Source of the DNA: an uncultured Kangiella sp.
Lineage (GTDB): Bacteria > Pseudomonadota > Gammaproteobacteria > Enterobacterales > Kangiellaceae
DNA length: 64,000 nt
Direction of reading: 5' to 3'
Assembly: GCA_947503435.1 (NCBI GenBank)
Contig: CANNDL010000001.1
Location: 1 to 64,000, forward strand
Positions 29,956-40,261 of the stretch are shown piece by piece. The notes under the pieces are model-generated. The model saw only the letters and a program-made list of their open reading frames with translations. It was not told the origin of the DNA and did not search any database. The translations under genes were made by a program, and so were the position numbers. Within the stretch, counting starts at the first letter, position 1. Every line of letters starts with the position of its first letter.

Positions 29956-30035
29956 ACGGCTTGGTTTTGCCTATTGTATATGAATTGGTTAGGATGAGAT
30001 TCATAGTAGGGAACTCTTTCAAAATATAGATAACC

Positions 30036-31157
30036 ATGTCCAATGCCTATCAAATCATTAAGCAGCCATCAGGGGTTCAATTGAACTTAAAAGGTGATTG
30101 GTTGATTGATACTGGTATGCAGGACTTTTCTCAGTTGCAAGTAGAGCTTGAGCAAGTTTCTTTTAATTCTATCCAAATTAGCGGGGAAGCGATCGCCAAT
30201 TGGGATTCGTCTCTATTAAGCTTTCTATTACAAATTAATGCTTTTGCTCAGCGACAAAAAAGCTCTATTTCGTATCAAAAAATGCCACAAGGGGTTGTTG
30301 AGTTAATTGACTTGGCTGCCAGCGTGCCTGAGCGAAGTGGCGCTAGCAGAAGTGAGTCTCAAGTTTCGTTTGTAAATAAAATTGGTAATAGTGTCATTAC
30401 TGATTTACAAGAATTTAAAGGCTTTCTAAGCTTTTTAGGCGATAGCATTAAAAGTCTTGGCAGATTCTTTGTAGGCAAAGCTCAGTATCGGGCGCAAGAC
30501 TTACGCGAAATTTTAACCGACACGGGGCCATCCGCACTTCCTATTGTGACATTGATTAGTATTTTGGTCGGCGTTATTTTAGCCTTTGTTGGCGCGGTTC
30601 AATTGCAGCAATTTGGTGCTGAAATTTATGTGGCGGATTTAGTGGCGATTGCCATGGTAAGGGAAATGGGCTGTATGATGACCGGCATTATAATGGCCGG
30701 ACGAACAGGAGCTGCGTTTGCTGCTCGTATTGGAACCATGCAGGTTAATGAAGAAATCGATGCGTTGAAAACCTTGGGTTTTTCACCGATGGATTTTTTA
30801 GTGCTACCCAGAATGCTAGGGTTGGTGATCATGATGCCATTGCTTTGTTTGTATGCGGATATTCTGGGTATTTTAGGTGGAGCCATGATCAGTATTTTCG
30901 GGATGGGGTTGAGTTTTACTGAATATTGGAATCAAACTATTAATGCTATCTCTATGGCGGACATTAATATTGGTTTGCTCAAATCCTTTATTTTTGGTTT
31001 GGTGATAGCAATTACGGGATGTATGAATGGTATTCAATCGGGGCGCTCTGCATCAGCGGTCGGCGATGCTACTACGGCTGCGGTTGTTGCAGGCATTGTA
31101 TTTATCATCGTGATAGATGGCTTGTTTGCTATCGTCACTAGCGTCTTGGGAATCTAG
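30036..31157 (+). CDS. MlaE-like ABC permease with N-terminal STAS domain
   Basis: 373 residues. Residues 1-100 look like a STAS domain (SWDSS-type loop as NWDSSLLSFLLQ near 50-61), and residues 125-373 are an MlaE-family permease with about five membrane helices and the signature AGRTGAAFAARIGTMQ near 221-236. MlaE permeases move phospholipids between membranes with an ATPase and an MCE protein, and all three are next to each other here. In the classical Mla system the STAS protein (MlaB) is separate; here it is fused to the permease. Confidence 0.9.
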   Translation: MSNAYQIIKQPSGVQLNLKGDWLIDTGMQDFSQLQVELEQVSFNSIQISGEAIANWDSSLLSFLLQINAFAQRQKSSISYQKMPQGVVELIDLAASVPERSGASRSESQVSFVNKIGNSVITDLQEFKGFLSFLGDSIKSLGRFFVGKAQYRAQDLREILTDTGPSALPIVTLISILVGVILAFVGAVQLQQFGAEIYVADLVAIAMVREMGCMMTGIIMAGRTGAAFAARIGTMQVNEEIDALKTLGFSPMDFLVLPRMLGLVIMMPLLCLYADILGILGGAMISIFGMGLSFTEYWNQTINAISMADINIGLLKSFIFGLVIAITGCMNGIQSGRSASAVGDATTAAVVAGIVFIIVIDGLFAIVTSVLGI

Positions 31158-31922
31158 ATGTCAAGTCCTGCAATTCGAATTCAAGACTTAACCATGGCCT
31201 ATGGCGACTTTGTGGTGCAAAAGGGATTAACCTTTAATATTAATCAACAAGATATTTTTATTATTATGGGTGGCAGTGGCTGTGGTAAAAGTACTTTATT
31301 GCGCCATTTAATTGGCCTCAAAGAACCGGCTAAAGGTGAAGTTTTTTATCATAGGAATGTACAAGACGAACCGACAAATTTTTGGCAAGCTGAATTAGAA
31401 ATACAGCGCAGTTTAATGCGAAATTTTGGTGTGCTTTACCAAAGCGGTGCTTTATGGAGCTCTATGACACTTGCTGAAAATATTGGTTTACCTTTAGGGG
31501 AGTACACTGATTTAAATCAAAAAGAAATTCGGGAGTTAGCCTCTTTAAAATTAGCACTGGTAGGATTAAAAGGTTTTGAAGATTATTATCCTTCTGAAAT
31601 TAGTGGTGGTATGAAAAAAAGAGCGGGTTTAGCGAGAGCTTTAGCGCTCGACCCGGATTTATTGTTTTTTGATGAACCTTCGGCAGGTTTGGATCCGATT
31701 AGTGCTCGCTTACTTGATGATTTGATTTTGCAGTTAAGAGACAATTTAGGTGCTACTATAGTAGTGGTGACACATGAATTAGCGAGTATTTTTGCTATTG
31801 GCAATAATTCAGTTTTCTTAGACGCTGATAGTAAAACCATGATCGCCAATGATAGTCCAAAATGGTTGCTAAAAAACGGTGATGAAAAAGTTATTAATTT
31901 TTTAAAACGCGGTGAAATATAA
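31158..31922 (+). CDS. MlaF-like ABC transporter ATPase
   Basis: 254 residues. Walker A GGSGCGKST at 38-46, signature SEISGGMKKRAGLARAL near 148-164, Walker B LLFFDEPSAGLDP near 170-182, and an H-loop histidine (VVTHE) near 202. It starts the base after the permease stop codon, so the two are tightly coupled. It should power the neighbouring MCE transporter. Confidence 0.93.
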   Translation: MSSPAIRIQDLTMAYGDFVVQKGLTFNINQQDIFIIMGGSGCGKSTLLRHLIGLKEPAKGEVFYHRNVQDEPTNFWQAELEIQRSLMRNFGVLYQSGALWSSMTLAENIGLPLGEYTDLNQKEIRELASLKLALVGLKGFEDYYPSEISGGMKKRAGLARALALDPDLLFFDEPSAGLDPISARLLDDLILQLRDNLGATIVVVTHELASIFAIGNNSVFLDADSKTMIANDSPKWLLKNGDEKVINFLKRGEI

Positions 31923-31968
31923 GTAAACCTATAAAGATTGGGCGTTAAGGAGTTTTTGATAAAAAATC

Positions 31969-32943
31969 ATGAGTAATAAATCTCAATCTACAGCCATTGG
32001 TGGCTTTGTCTTAGGAGCAATTGTACTTTTAGTGGGTGCTATTTTCTTATTCGCCAAGAATCAATTCGGGGAAGAAGTGGATAAGGCTGTACTGTTTTTT
32101 GATGAGTCTTTATCGGGCTTAGATGTCGGCGCGCCTGTAGTGATAAATGGCGTTAAAATTGGCCAAGTCTCAGGCATTGAAGTTCTGTCCGATACTAGTA
32201 AGTTAGAGATTTATACACCGGTATATATTGATATTTACCCTGATACCTTTCGTCAACTTAATGATGAGTGGGATGAGCAAGAAGATGAAAATCAGCGCAA
32301 GATTATTGAAAAAGGCTTAAGAGCAACATTGCAAACGCAAAGTTTGGTGACTGGTAAAATGCAAGTTGCGCTAGAGTTTCGCCCAGAAGTTCCGATAAAG
32401 CTCAAAGGCATTATCAAAGATATAAATGAGTTTCCTACCGCGCCAAACACGTTTACAGTTTTGACCTCCAAATTGGAAAAACTACCGCTACAAGATATTG
32501 CTGCTAATGTGAACTCCTTGGTTACTAATATTAATCGATTTGTCGGCGATGCGAATTTGGCCACTACTTTATCTCAAGCGAATCAAACCTTAGCTGAATT
32601 TAAGAAAATTGCTTCGACTTTTGATAAAGAGATTAAGCCCGTAGCTAATGAATTTAAGGAAACTATGGATGAATATCAGAGATTGGCTAGAGTTATAGAG
32701 GGCAAAGTGCCCGAGCTGACTGATAATTTAGGTACTGCATTTAGTAGCTTGGATACGTTGCTTAAAGAGGCTGAGGCATTGATGGGCTCAGTAGAGAGAT
32801 CTTATGGTGACAATTCAGAACTTAAATATCAGTTGAACATAACCCTACAAGAAGTTAGCAAAGCTGCGCACTCGTTGAAACTATTAACGGATTATTTAGA
32901 ACGCCATCCGGAAGCCTTAATTTATGGGAAAGAACAACCATGA
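31969..32943 (+). CDS. MCE-domain (MlaD-like) lipid transport protein
   Basis: 324 residues. One N-terminal membrane helix (about 11-29), a single MCE domain around residues 40-125 (LDVGAPVVINGVKIGQV), then a long helical region to the end that may form a tunnel or needle as in other MCE proteins. It would sit in the periplasm and bind the permease complex. The stop overlaps the next gene as ATGA. Confidence 0.9.
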   Translation: MSNKSQSTAIGGFVLGAIVLLVGAIFLFAKNQFGEEVDKAVLFFDESLSGLDVGAPVVINGVKIGQVSGIEVLSDTSKLEIYTPVYIDIYPDTFRQLNDEWDEQEDENQRKIIEKGLRATLQTQSLVTGKMQVALEFRPEVPIKLKGIIKDINEFPTAPNTFTVLTSKLEKLPLQDIAANVNSLVTNINRFVGDANLATTLSQANQTLAEFKKIASTFDKEIKPVANEFKETMDEYQRLARVIEGKVPELTDNLGTAFSSLDTLLKEAEALMGSVERSYGDNSELKYQLNITLQEVSKAAHSLKLLTDYLERHPEALIYGKEQP

Positions 32944-33524
32944 GCATCATTAGACAATTAACGACTTTGATATTTATCGGATTTTTAACGGCTTGTTCCA
33001 GTTTGGCTCCTGATACACCAGAACCAAGTTATTATTTATTTGATACGCCCCTTAACGGAAATCCAAAAGCTAATAAGCAGTCAGTCGGTATTGAAGTAGA
33101 AGTGGCTGATTATTTGCATCGCCCACAAATGGCCTTGCGTGGCAGTAAAAATCAAATAGAGTTTTCAGATTATCATCGCTGGGCTTCAGAGCTCAGAGGT
33201 TTAATCATTGATATGTTAGTTAATGACTTATCTATAGAATTGGATAGTGAGCGAGTGTTTGAATACCCATGGCGCTTGCAAGACAAGGTTCAACACCATA
33301 TCAAAATAGATATTTCACGTTTAGATGGACGCTTAGGAGAGAGAGCTTATTTGCAAGCAAGAACTGAAATAATACCTAATGAAAGCTCTGCTAGTTCTAA
33401 GATTGATACCTATGATTTGAGTATTACTATCGCTAGCAGTGAGCACAATGATTTAGTGTTGGCCAAAAGGGAGCTACTTAAGCGTCTAAGTCAAAATATT
33501 GCTGCGAGTATCCAAAAATTATAA
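32940..33524 (+). CDS. ABC-type transport auxiliary lipoprotein, PqiC-like
   Basis: 194 residues. Lipobox LTAC with Cys19, followed by a PSYYLFDTP segment typical of the PqiC/DUF330 group of outer membrane lipoproteins that partner MCE systems. It completes a four-gene set of STAS-permease, ATPase, MCE and lipoprotein. The start overlaps the MCE gene by four bases. Confidence 0.82.
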   Translation: MSIIRQLTTLIFIGFLTACSSLAPDTPEPSYYLFDTPLNGNPKANKQSVGIEVEVADYLHRPQMALRGSKNQIEFSDYHRWASELRGLIIDMLVNDLSIELDSERVFEYPWRLQDKVQHHIKIDISRLDGRLGERAYLQARTEIIPNESSASSKIDTYDLSITIASSEHNDLVLAKRELLKRLSQNIAASIQKL

Positions 33525-33653
33525 TAAATGATGACAGGTTTGCAAAAGCTGTCGCCTTGGCTTGTAAATGCCGCTAAAATCCCCATTAATTAATACATTC
33601 TGTATTAGCTGATAATTACAGCTAAGTAAAAAGCATATAATTAAGAGTATCTG

Positions 33654-35318
33654 ATGAGCGAAACCGTTAAATATACAGATTTTATCCGCAATATTATTGA
33701 TAAAGATTTGGCTGATGGTAAAAACGAAGGTCGAGTACACACTCGTTTCCCTCCCGAACCTAATGGTTATTTACATGTGGGCCATGCTAAGTCCATCTGC
33801 TTAAATTTTGGCATCGCGGAAGCTTACCAAGCGCAAGATGCGGTTTGTAATTTACGGTTTGATGATACTAACCCTGAAAAAGAGTCGGAAGAATTCGCTA
33901 AAGCGATCCAAGAAGATGTGACATGGTTGGGCTTTGAATGGGCCGGAGAAGTGCGTAATGCTTCTGACTATTTTGAAGATTTATACGGCTTTGCTAAACA
34001 ACTCATTACTAAAGGTTTGGCTTATATTGATGAATCTTCTGCCGAAGATATGGCTAAGGCTCGTGGTAATTTTCAAACGGCCGGAACTGAAAGTCCGTAC
34101 CGTAACCGTCCTTCTGAAGAAAGTTTAAGCCTATTTGAAAAAATGCGCGCAGGGGAGTTTGAGGATGGTCGAATGGTTCTACGGGCCAAGATCGATATGA
34201 GTCATCCTAATATGTTGATGCGCGATCCGGTGTTATACCGTATCAAGCGAATGCATCATATTAAGACCGGGGATAAGTGGTGTATTTATCCTATGTACGA
34301 TTTCACTCATTGTGTATCGGATGCCTTGGAGTCTATTACCCACTCTTTATGTACCCTTGAGTTTGAAGTAAATCGCCCTTTATATGACTGGGTGTTAGAT
34401 AACTTAGACATTCCGGATAGGCCTTATCAATATGAATTCTCACGCCTGAATTTAGCCTACACCATAACCTCGAAGCGGAAGTTGACTAAATTAGTCGATG
34501 AAAAGGTTGTTAATGGTTGGGATGATCCGAGGATGCCAACGATTTCTGGTATGCGTCGTCGTGGCTATACACCAGCTTCTATTCGTAACTTTTGTAAAGC
34601 GATAGGCATTTCAAAAGTGAATAGTGTTACTGATATGACCTTGTTAGAAGATAATGTACGCCAAGACTTAGATGCAACGACTGAGCGTCGGATGGCGGTG
34701 ATGGATCCGATAAAAGTCATTATTACAAATTACCCTGAAGATAAAGAAGAAATGTTGAAGGGCAAGAATCACCCTAAAAATGACGAGATGGGCACTAGGA
34801 CTTTACCTTTTAGTCGCGAACTTTACATCGATCGTGCGGATTATCGAGAAGAAGCGAATAAGAAATTTAAGCGCATGGTTAAAGGTGGCGAAGTACGTTT
34901 GCGTAATGCATATGTGATCCGTGCTGATGAAGCGGTATATGATGAGAACGGAGAAATCACGGAGCTACATTGTACTTACGACCCTGACACTTTAGGTAAA
35001 AATCCAGAAGGGCGTAAAGTACGCGGAGTTATTCATTGGGTGTCGGCGAAACACGCTAAACCTGCGTCTATTCGTTTATACGATCGATTATTCAAAGTTG
35101 AAAACCCTGGCGCTATGGATAATTTCTTAGCAGCTTTAAATGAGAATTCTTACAGTGAGCAAACAGCAATGGTCGAAGCTAGTTTAGCCGATGCTAAGCA
35201 AGAAGATCGTTTCCAGTTTGAGCGAGAAGGCTATTTCACCGCAGATCGTTATGACCACTCTGAAGAACAGTTGGTATTTAATCGAACGGTGACGCTGAGA
35301 AACTCTTGGAGCGATTAG
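33654..35318 (+). CDS. glnS: Glutaminyl-tRNA synthetase
   Basis: 554 residues. Charges tRNA-Gln directly, so this organism need not rely on amidation of Glu-tRNA-Gln. Class I motifs: [15 protein letters not shown] near residues 32-46 (HIGH type) and [10 protein letters not shown] near 274 (KMSKS type). The C-terminal half is the beta-barrel anticodon-binding domain. A terminator follows. Confidence 0.98.
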   Translation: MSETVKYTDFIRNIIDKDLADGKNEGRVHTRFPPEPNGYLHVGHAKSICLNFGIAEAYQAQDAVCNLRFDDTNPEKESEEFAKAIQEDVTWLGFEWAGEVRNASDYFEDLYGFAKQLITKGLAYIDESSAEDMAKARGNFQTAGTESPYRNRPSEESLSLFEKMRAGEFEDGRMVLRAKIDMSHPNMLMRDPVLYRIKRMHHIKTGDKWCIYPMYDFTHCVSDALESITHSLCTLEFEVNRPLYDWVLDNLDIPDRPYQYEFSRLNLAYTITSKRKLTKLVDEKVVNGWDDPRMPTISGMRRRGYTPASIRNFCKAIGISKVNSVTDMTLLEDNVRQDLDATTERRMAVMDPIKVIITNYPEDKEEMLKGKNHPKNDEMGTRTLPFSRELYIDRADYREEANKKFKRMVKGGEVRLRNAYVIRADEAVYDENGEITELHCTYDPDTLGKNPEGRKVRGVIHWVSAKHAKPASIRLYDRLFKVENPGAMDNFLAALNENSYSEQTAMVEASLADAKQEDRFQFEREGYFTADRYDHSEEQLVFNRTVTLRNSWSD

Positions 35319-35347
35319 GCTTTATTCCGTTTAGCCTAGATAAAAAG

Positions 35348-35374
35348 AAGCCAATCAAAACGATTGGCTTTTTT
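35348..35374 (+). terminator. Intrinsic terminator after glnS
   Basis: A 9-bp stem, AAGCCAATC with GATTGGCTT, encloses an AAAAC loop and continues into four more T residues. Confidence 0.87.
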
Positions 35375-35450
35375 AATGATATCTATTAAATAAGAGATTA
35401 TGACAATGTAACTATTAGCTTAGTGGCGTAATAGTTGGAAAAGTTCAAAT

Positions 35451-35494
35451 AATTTCAAAGTTTTTTACTTTAATCTTTTTGAAACTTTGAAATT
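35451..35494. repeat. 13-bp perfect inverted repeat upstream of the AsmA gene
   Basis: AATTTCAAAGTTT at 35451-35463 is repeated in reverse complement as AAACTTTGAAATT at 35482-35494, with an 18-base T-rich spacer. It lies 46 bases before the AsmA-family start codon. It could be an operator dyad or a leader hairpin; AT-rich stem and lack of a following T run argue against a terminator. Confidence 0.6.
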
Positions 35495-35540
35495 GTAAGT
35501 TAATCTAATTAAAAACCTCTTTTCTATTCAGGGCAGAAGT

Positions 35541-37376
35541 ATGAAATCGTTAATGAAATGGATACTCTGGTTAATCGCCAGCTTGTTGCTTCTTTTAGTT
35601 ATCCTAGTTGGAGTCGCTTTTTATCTGTTCGATAGTGACTCAGTTAAGTCGCAGCTAATCACTGCTGTCAAAGAAGAAACTAGTGCTGATTTAACTATAG
35701 ATGATGACTTGTCGCTTAGTTTTTTTCCATGGCTTAAGGTGGAAACGGGCAATATTCGCTTGTCTAATCCCGAAGGCTTTCAAAGTAAAATTGATCTGCT
35801 ATCGGTGGAAAAGCTTAATGCCAGTATAAAGTTGGCCCCGATTTTTGAAGGTAAAATAGAAGTGGGTGCGGTGGAGCTTGCCAATTCTAAGCTGAACTTA
35901 ATTCGCGATAAAAAAGGCCGCTCCAATATTGATGTCTTAATGACCCATGCTCAAAAATCGAAAGCTAAAACTGAAATCAATACCGATACTCAAGCTGCCA
36001 GCTTAAGCATCAGTCGGCTGGCTTTAAGTGATTTTGAATTAAATCAATATGCACCGAGCCAAAAACTAACTCAAAGTTTTGCCTTGAATCAATTGGAGAT
36101 TAATCAATTTGCATTTGAACAGTGGACTCCGGTAAGCGCTAGTGGTGAGTTTAAAAGCGGCAGTGGTAAGACCGAAGCGAAATGGCAACTCACAAGTGAA
36201 ATTAAGATTGCGGCCGATGGCAAGCTGATTGATTTGCGCGCAACTGATGCCGTCATGAGCGAAATTAGTAACAAACTAAGGCACCTAGAATTGTCAGGTG
36301 ATTCTAGTATTAAATTAAATAATAAGAATACCCAAGTTAGCCACCAGGGACGTTTAAAGCTCGATAAGCAGGACTTTGATCTAATGGTAACTGGCACCTT
36401 TAGCACTTTTAAAGACTTATCTATTGATCTAAAAACTGAAGACTTGGATTTATCGCCTTGGTTAGCCGCTAGTTCTGATCGCAGTACTAGTGCAAGCGAA
36501 GCGCCGCTGGATACCAAGCCGATTGCGGATTTCTTAAAAACAGCACGGATAAAAGGCAAGTTCGCTGCTAACTCGGTGAAGCTAAATCAGATGAAGTTTG
36601 CACAAGTTTCGGCTGATTTATCCAATAAAGGAGCAACTTTATGGCTAAAACCGTTTAAAGCTAAAGTATTTAGAGGCGATTTATCCACTAATGCCAGTAT
36701 TAATTTTGCCGCTAAACCTTTAGCTTTAAGTGTCGCTCCGAACTTGCAAAAGATAGAGGTAGGCGATTTAGTTAGTCAGGTTTTTGAGGTGGATAGAATA
36801 TCAGGTTTGGGTAATTTAAATTTGAACCTGAGAACTCAAGGCCTTGAAATGAAACAAATGCTGCAAAACCTCAGTGGTACTGGCTCGGTTAAACTGTCTG
36901 ATGGAGCCTTGTCAGGGCTTGATCTGAATAAGTTGATTGAGTCGGGTATCAGTTTACAGACGCTAAACTCAAAAGACGCTTATAAAGGTAAAACGAACTT
37001 TGCAGGTTTGGCTGGTGATCTAAAGGCCAATAAAGGCTTGATTCAATTGAATAATTTATCTTTGGTGACGCCACTGTTTGACTTAGCAGGAAAAGCCGCT
37101 ACTGACGCGAATAATGAATCTCTTTCGGGTAATTTTAAGTTAACATTGAAAGGCTTGCTTAAACAACAGCTAGAGAAGAAATATCCCCAGCTGGCGGGAA
37201 TGGATTTGCCATTTGAACTTAAAGGCAGTTGGACAGAGCCTAAGCCTAATATCGACTTTGAATCCTTGTTGAAAGCTAAGTATAAGTCTCAAGTTGATGA
37301 AAAGGTTAATGATAAGAAGAAAGAGTTAGAAGATGAACTGAAAAAGAAATTATTAGATAAGCTAAAATTCGACTAA
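35541..37376 (+). CDS. AsmA family protein
   Basis: 611 residues. One N-terminal membrane helix (about residues 8-30), then the AsmA N-terminal domain (LTIDDDLSLSFFPWLKVETG near 52-71) and a C-terminal AsmA domain around 420-560 (GTGSVKLSDGALSGLDLN). AsmA-family proteins form long grooves thought to carry phospholipid to the outer membrane. The C-terminus ends in a highly charged Lys/Glu helix. Nearby MCE genes serve a similar purpose. Confidence 0.9.
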   Translation: MKSLMKWILWLIASLLLLLVILVGVAFYLFDSDSVKSQLITAVKEETSADLTIDDDLSLSFFPWLKVETGNIRLSNPEGFQSKIDLLSVEKLNASIKLAPIFEGKIEVGAVELANSKLNLIRDKKGRSNIDVLMTHAQKSKAKTEINTDTQAASLSISRLALSDFELNQYAPSQKLTQSFALNQLEINQFAFEQWTPVSASGEFKSGSGKTEAKWQLTSEIKIAADGKLIDLRATDAVMSEISNKLRHLELSGDSSIKLNNKNTQVSHQGRLKLDKQDFDLMVTGTFSTFKDLSIDLKTEDLDLSPWLAASSDRSTSASEAPLDTKPIADFLKTARIKGKFAANSVKLNQMKFAQVSADLSNKGATLWLKPFKAKVFRGDLSTNASINFAAKPLALSVAPNLQKIEVGDLVSQVFEVDRISGLGNLNLNLRTQGLEMKQMLQNLSGTGSVKLSDGALSGLDLNKLIESGISLQTLNSKDAYKGKTNFAGLAGDLKANKGLIQLNNLSLVTPLFDLAGKAATDANNESLSGNFKLTLKGLLKQQLEKKYPQLAGMDLPFELKGSWTEPKPNIDFESLLKAKYKSQVDEKVNDKKKELEDELKKKLLDKLKFD

Positions 37377-37433
37377 ACCTTTTTTGAATTAGCGCCATCT
37401 AATAAGAAACGAACAAACAAGTGAGTATGAAAC

Positions 37434-38195
37434 ATGAAAAAATTAACTATTGTAGCTTTGGCTTTAGCCGCTTCGAGTTTTAGCTATAACGCGGCAGCTG
37501 ATGTTGAGCGTGAATTTTCTGAAACCTACAAATTCAATAGAGATGGCGTGATAAGAGTCGAAAATATCAATGGCAGCATCGAAATTGAAGGCTGGGATCG
37601 AAACGAGATTAGACTTGATTACACTGCCGTTGCAGATGATAAAGATGATTTGGAAGGCGTTCAAGTTGAAATTGAGGCTTCGAATAGTCGTTTCTCTGTT
37701 GATGTGGATTTTAAGCAAAAGAAAAGTTGGTTCGGATGGAATAGCTCATCAGGCCAAGTGGAATTCCGTTTAAAAGTACCGCATAAAGCCGTATTAAAAA
37801 TGATTGAATCGGTTAATGGCAATGTTTCCATCGAAGAAGTTTTGGGTGATATTAAAGCGGATACTGTTAACGGCAAGATTGTAATTAAAAATGCCGGTGG
37901 TGATGTATCTACAGACACGGTGAATGGCGATATTAAAGTGGTAATGAAGTCGTTTGCTAATAATCAGCGCATTAAGTCAGAAAGTGTTAATGGTGATATT
38001 GTGGTTTATTTACCTGAAAATCAAGGTTTTAGACTAGAAGCTGAAACACTAAACGGTGACCTATCGAATGACTTTGGTATCGAAGTTGATGAAGGTGAAT
38101 ATGTCGGCGCCGATATGGATGGTCGTTATAAAGATGGTAACGCTCGCTTATATTTCGATACTGTAAATGGCGATGTCGCTGTAAAGAAAGATTAA
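37434..38195 (+). CDS. Exported DUF4097 beta-repeat protein
   Basis: 253 residues. A signal peptide ends near Ala22 (YNAAADVERE). The rest is made of short beta-strand repeats with a recurrent VNG core (VNGNVSI, TVNGKIVI, TVNGDIKV, SVNGDIVV, TLNGDLS, TVNGDVAV), the pattern of DUF4097 adhesin-like beta solenoids. Exact role unknown. It lies 57 bases after the AsmA-family gene and probably shares its transcript. Confidence 0.85.
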   Translation: MKKLTIVALALAASSFSYNAAADVEREFSETYKFNRDGVIRVENINGSIEIEGWDRNEIRLDYTAVADDKDDLEGVQVEIEASNSRFSVDVDFKQKKSWFGWNSSSGQVEFRLKVPHKAVLKMIESVNGNVSIEEVLGDIKADTVNGKIVIKNAGGDVSTDTVNGDIKVVMKSFANNQRIKSESVNGDIVVYLPENQGFRLEAETLNGDLSNDFGIEVDEGEYVGADMDGRYKDGNARLYFDTVNGDVAVKKD

Positions 38196-38215
38196 AGAGA
38201 TTTCGTCTTGTTAGT

Positions 38216-38243
38216 AAAAAGGCTTCCATTGGAAGCCTTTTTT
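38216..38243. terminator. Bidirectional intrinsic terminator
   Basis: AAAAAGGCTTCC, a three-base ATT loop, then GGAAGCCTTTTTT: a 12-bp stem that gives a T tract on both strands. It ends the AsmA/DUF4097 unit and the convergent rpoD transcript. Confidence 0.9.
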
Positions 38244-38265
38244 AATACCTGAAATTAATAAATTG

Positions 38266-40131
38266 CTACTCGTCTAAATATGTTCGCAATTTTTCAGAAC
38301 GACTTGGGTGACGAAGTTTTCTCAATGCTTTCGCTTCGATTTGACGAATTCGCTCACGAGTTACGTCGAACTGCTTGCCCACTTCTTCAAGAGTGTGATC
38401 GGTGTTCATATCGATACCAAAGCGCATTCTTAATACCTTAGCTTCACGAGCCGTTAGGCCACCAAGAATTTCACCCGTCACTTCACGCAAGCTTTCACCC
38501 GTAGCTGACTCGACAGGTGAGTCAATCGTGGTGTCTTCAATGAAATCACCTAAGTGCGAATCTTCATCATCACCGATAGGTGTTTCCATGGAAATTGGCT
38601 CTTTAGCGATTTTAAGTACTTTACGGATCTTATCTTCCGGCATTTCCATACGCTCTGCCAATTCTTCCGGCTGAGCTTCACGTCCCATTTCTTGAAGCAT
38701 TTGACGCGAAATACGATTCAGTTTATTAATCGTTTCGATCATATGTACAGGGATACGAATAGTTCTTGCTTGGTCGGCAATGGAACGAGTAATTGCCTGA
38801 CGGATCCACCATGTTGCATAAGTCGAGAACTTATAACCACGACGGTATTCGAATTTATCAACTGCTTTCATTAAGCCGATATTACCTTCTTGAATTAAAT
38901 CCAAGAACTGTAAACCTCGATTAGTGTATTTTTTGGCAATAGAGATTACTAAGCGTAGGTTTGCTTCAACCATTTCTTTCTTAGCGCGACGAGCTTTCGC
39001 CTCACCAATTGACATTTCACGGTTGGCTTCTTTAATCTCAATTACCGATAAACTACAGCTTTCAGAAATCATTTGCAGTTTGCGTTGAGCTTTTTCGATG
39101 TCTTCTTGATACTCAGCTAAACTGTCAGAGTATTTTGCTTTCTTCTCAATATGGCTTGAGACCCATTCAGGATTGGTTTCAGCACCTGAGAATGTCGTAA
39201 TGAAGGTCTTTCTTGGCATTCTTGAGCGATTAACTGCCATTTTCATGATAGCGCGCTCTTGTTCGCGAATACCTTCCATTTTTAAACGAAGGTTGATCAC
39301 CAAGAAGTCAAACATACGTGGTGATAGTTTGATTTGCATGAATTGCTCATTCATAGCATCAATTTGCTTAATGGCTGATTTATGGCTTCGGCCATACTTC
39401 TCAACTGCTTTGACGGTTTTGTTGTATTGCTTCTTTAATTCTTTAAAGCGGGCAGCGGCTTCTACAGGATCAGGACCGGTATCAACTTCTTCCTCTTCTT
39501 CGTCTTCATCATCTTCGGCTTCAGTTTCTTCTTCATCAGCTTCTTCAGCTTTTTGAGCTTCGCTAGCCAATTTAGCAGCTTCTGATTCTTCTTGAACAAA
39601 CTCTTCTTCTTCACCATCTGAAAAGCCGGTTAAAATATCTGTTAAACGGCCTTCTTCTTTTTGGTAAGCTTCAAATTCGTCCATAAGGATTCGAATGGTA
39701 TCAGGGTATTTGCCAATAGCAGACAATACTTGTTTTAAGCCTTCTTCGATACGCTTAGCAATATCAATCTCGCCTTCGCGAGTTAATAACTCAACCGTAC
39801 CCATCTCACGCATGTACATACGCACAGGATCAGTTGTTCGACCAAATTCGCTATCTACGCTAGCAAGTGCAGCGGCAGCCTCTTCAGCGGCTTCTTCATC
39901 GGTAACGGAATCATCATTTAAAACCAATTCGTCAGCGTCAGGAGTCGACTCAAATACCTGAATACCCATATCATTGATCATCCGTATGATGTCTTCAATT
40001 TGTTCAGGATCCACAATGTCTGGAGGTAAGTGATCGTTTACTTCAGCGTAAGTCAAGTAACCTTGTTCTTTACCTCGAGCAATCAATAATTTTAATTGGG
40101 ATTGCTGTGATTGGGGCGAATTTTCTGACAT
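38266..40131 (-). CDS. rpoD: RNA polymerase primary sigma factor RpoD
   Basis: 621 residues. Region 1.1 is at the N-terminus ([20 protein letters not shown]), region 2 has [20 protein letters not shown] and [19 protein letters not shown], region 4 ends [18 protein letters not shown]. The non-conserved region between 1.2 and 2 has a long acidic run near residues 170-220. The start is the ATG at 40131 ([14 protein letters not shown]); an in-frame extension upstream is rejected because a promoter lies there. Last gene of the rpsU-yqeY-dnaG-rpoD group. Confidence 0.97.
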   Translation of the reverse strand: MSENSPQSQQSQLKLLIARGKEQGYLTYAEVNDHLPPDIVDPEQIEDIIRMINDMGIQVFESTPDADELVLNDDSVTDEEAAEEAAAALASVDSEFGRTTDPVRMYMREMGTVELLTREGEIDIAKRIEEGLKQVLSAIGKYPDTIRILMDEFEAYQKEEGRLTDILTGFSDGEEEEFVQEESEAAKLASEAQKAEEADEEETEAEDDEDEEEEEVDTGPDPVEAAARFKELKKQYNKTVKAVEKYGRSHKSAIKQIDAMNEQFMQIKLSPRMFDFLVINLRLKMEGIREQERAIMKMAVNRSRMPRKTFITTFSGAETNPEWVSSHIEKKAKYSDSLAEYQEDIEKAQRKLQMISESCSLSVIEIKEANREMSIGEAKARRAKKEMVEANLRLVISIAKKYTNRGLQFLDLIQEGNIGLMKAVDKFEYRRGYKFSTYATWWIRQAITRSIADQARTIRIPVHMIETINKLNRISRQMLQEMGREAQPEELAERMEMPEDKIRKVLKIAKEPISMETPIGDDEDSHLGDFIEDTTIDSPVESATGESLREVTGEILGGLTAREAKVLRMRFGIDMNTDHTLEEVGKQFDVTRERIRQIEAKALRKLRHPSRSEKLRTYLDE

Positions 40132-40201
40132 TAATATACCTGCGTTAAATCTTCTAATGGATATTATATATTGTGCAATTTTATAATCGCGCAAACCCCT
40201 A

Positions 40202-40231
40202 ATTATACAGGTCTGAGCGATATTTCTACAA
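40202..40231 (-). promoter_or_regulatory. rpoD promoter
   Basis: On the minus strand TTGTAG (40231-40226) and a perfect TATAAT (40207-40202) are separated by 18 bases. It lies between dnaG and rpoD and would let rpoD be made apart from dnaG; E. coli has extra rpoD promoters inside dnaG for the same purpose. Confidence 0.65.
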
Positions 40232-40261
40232 GCTTTAGTTTGTACCGCTATTCGGCAATTT

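Noticed and set aside
36104-36559. A 151-codon minus-strand frame inside the AsmA-family gene
   Set aside because: Shadow of a long real gene; composition gives no domain or signal and the AsmA frame is continuous.
39173-39556. A 127-codon plus-strand reading frame inside rpoD with a long serine run
   Set aside because: It is the antisense of the acidic Glu/Asp codons of RpoD; no ribosome binding site, and the rpoD frame is clearly real.
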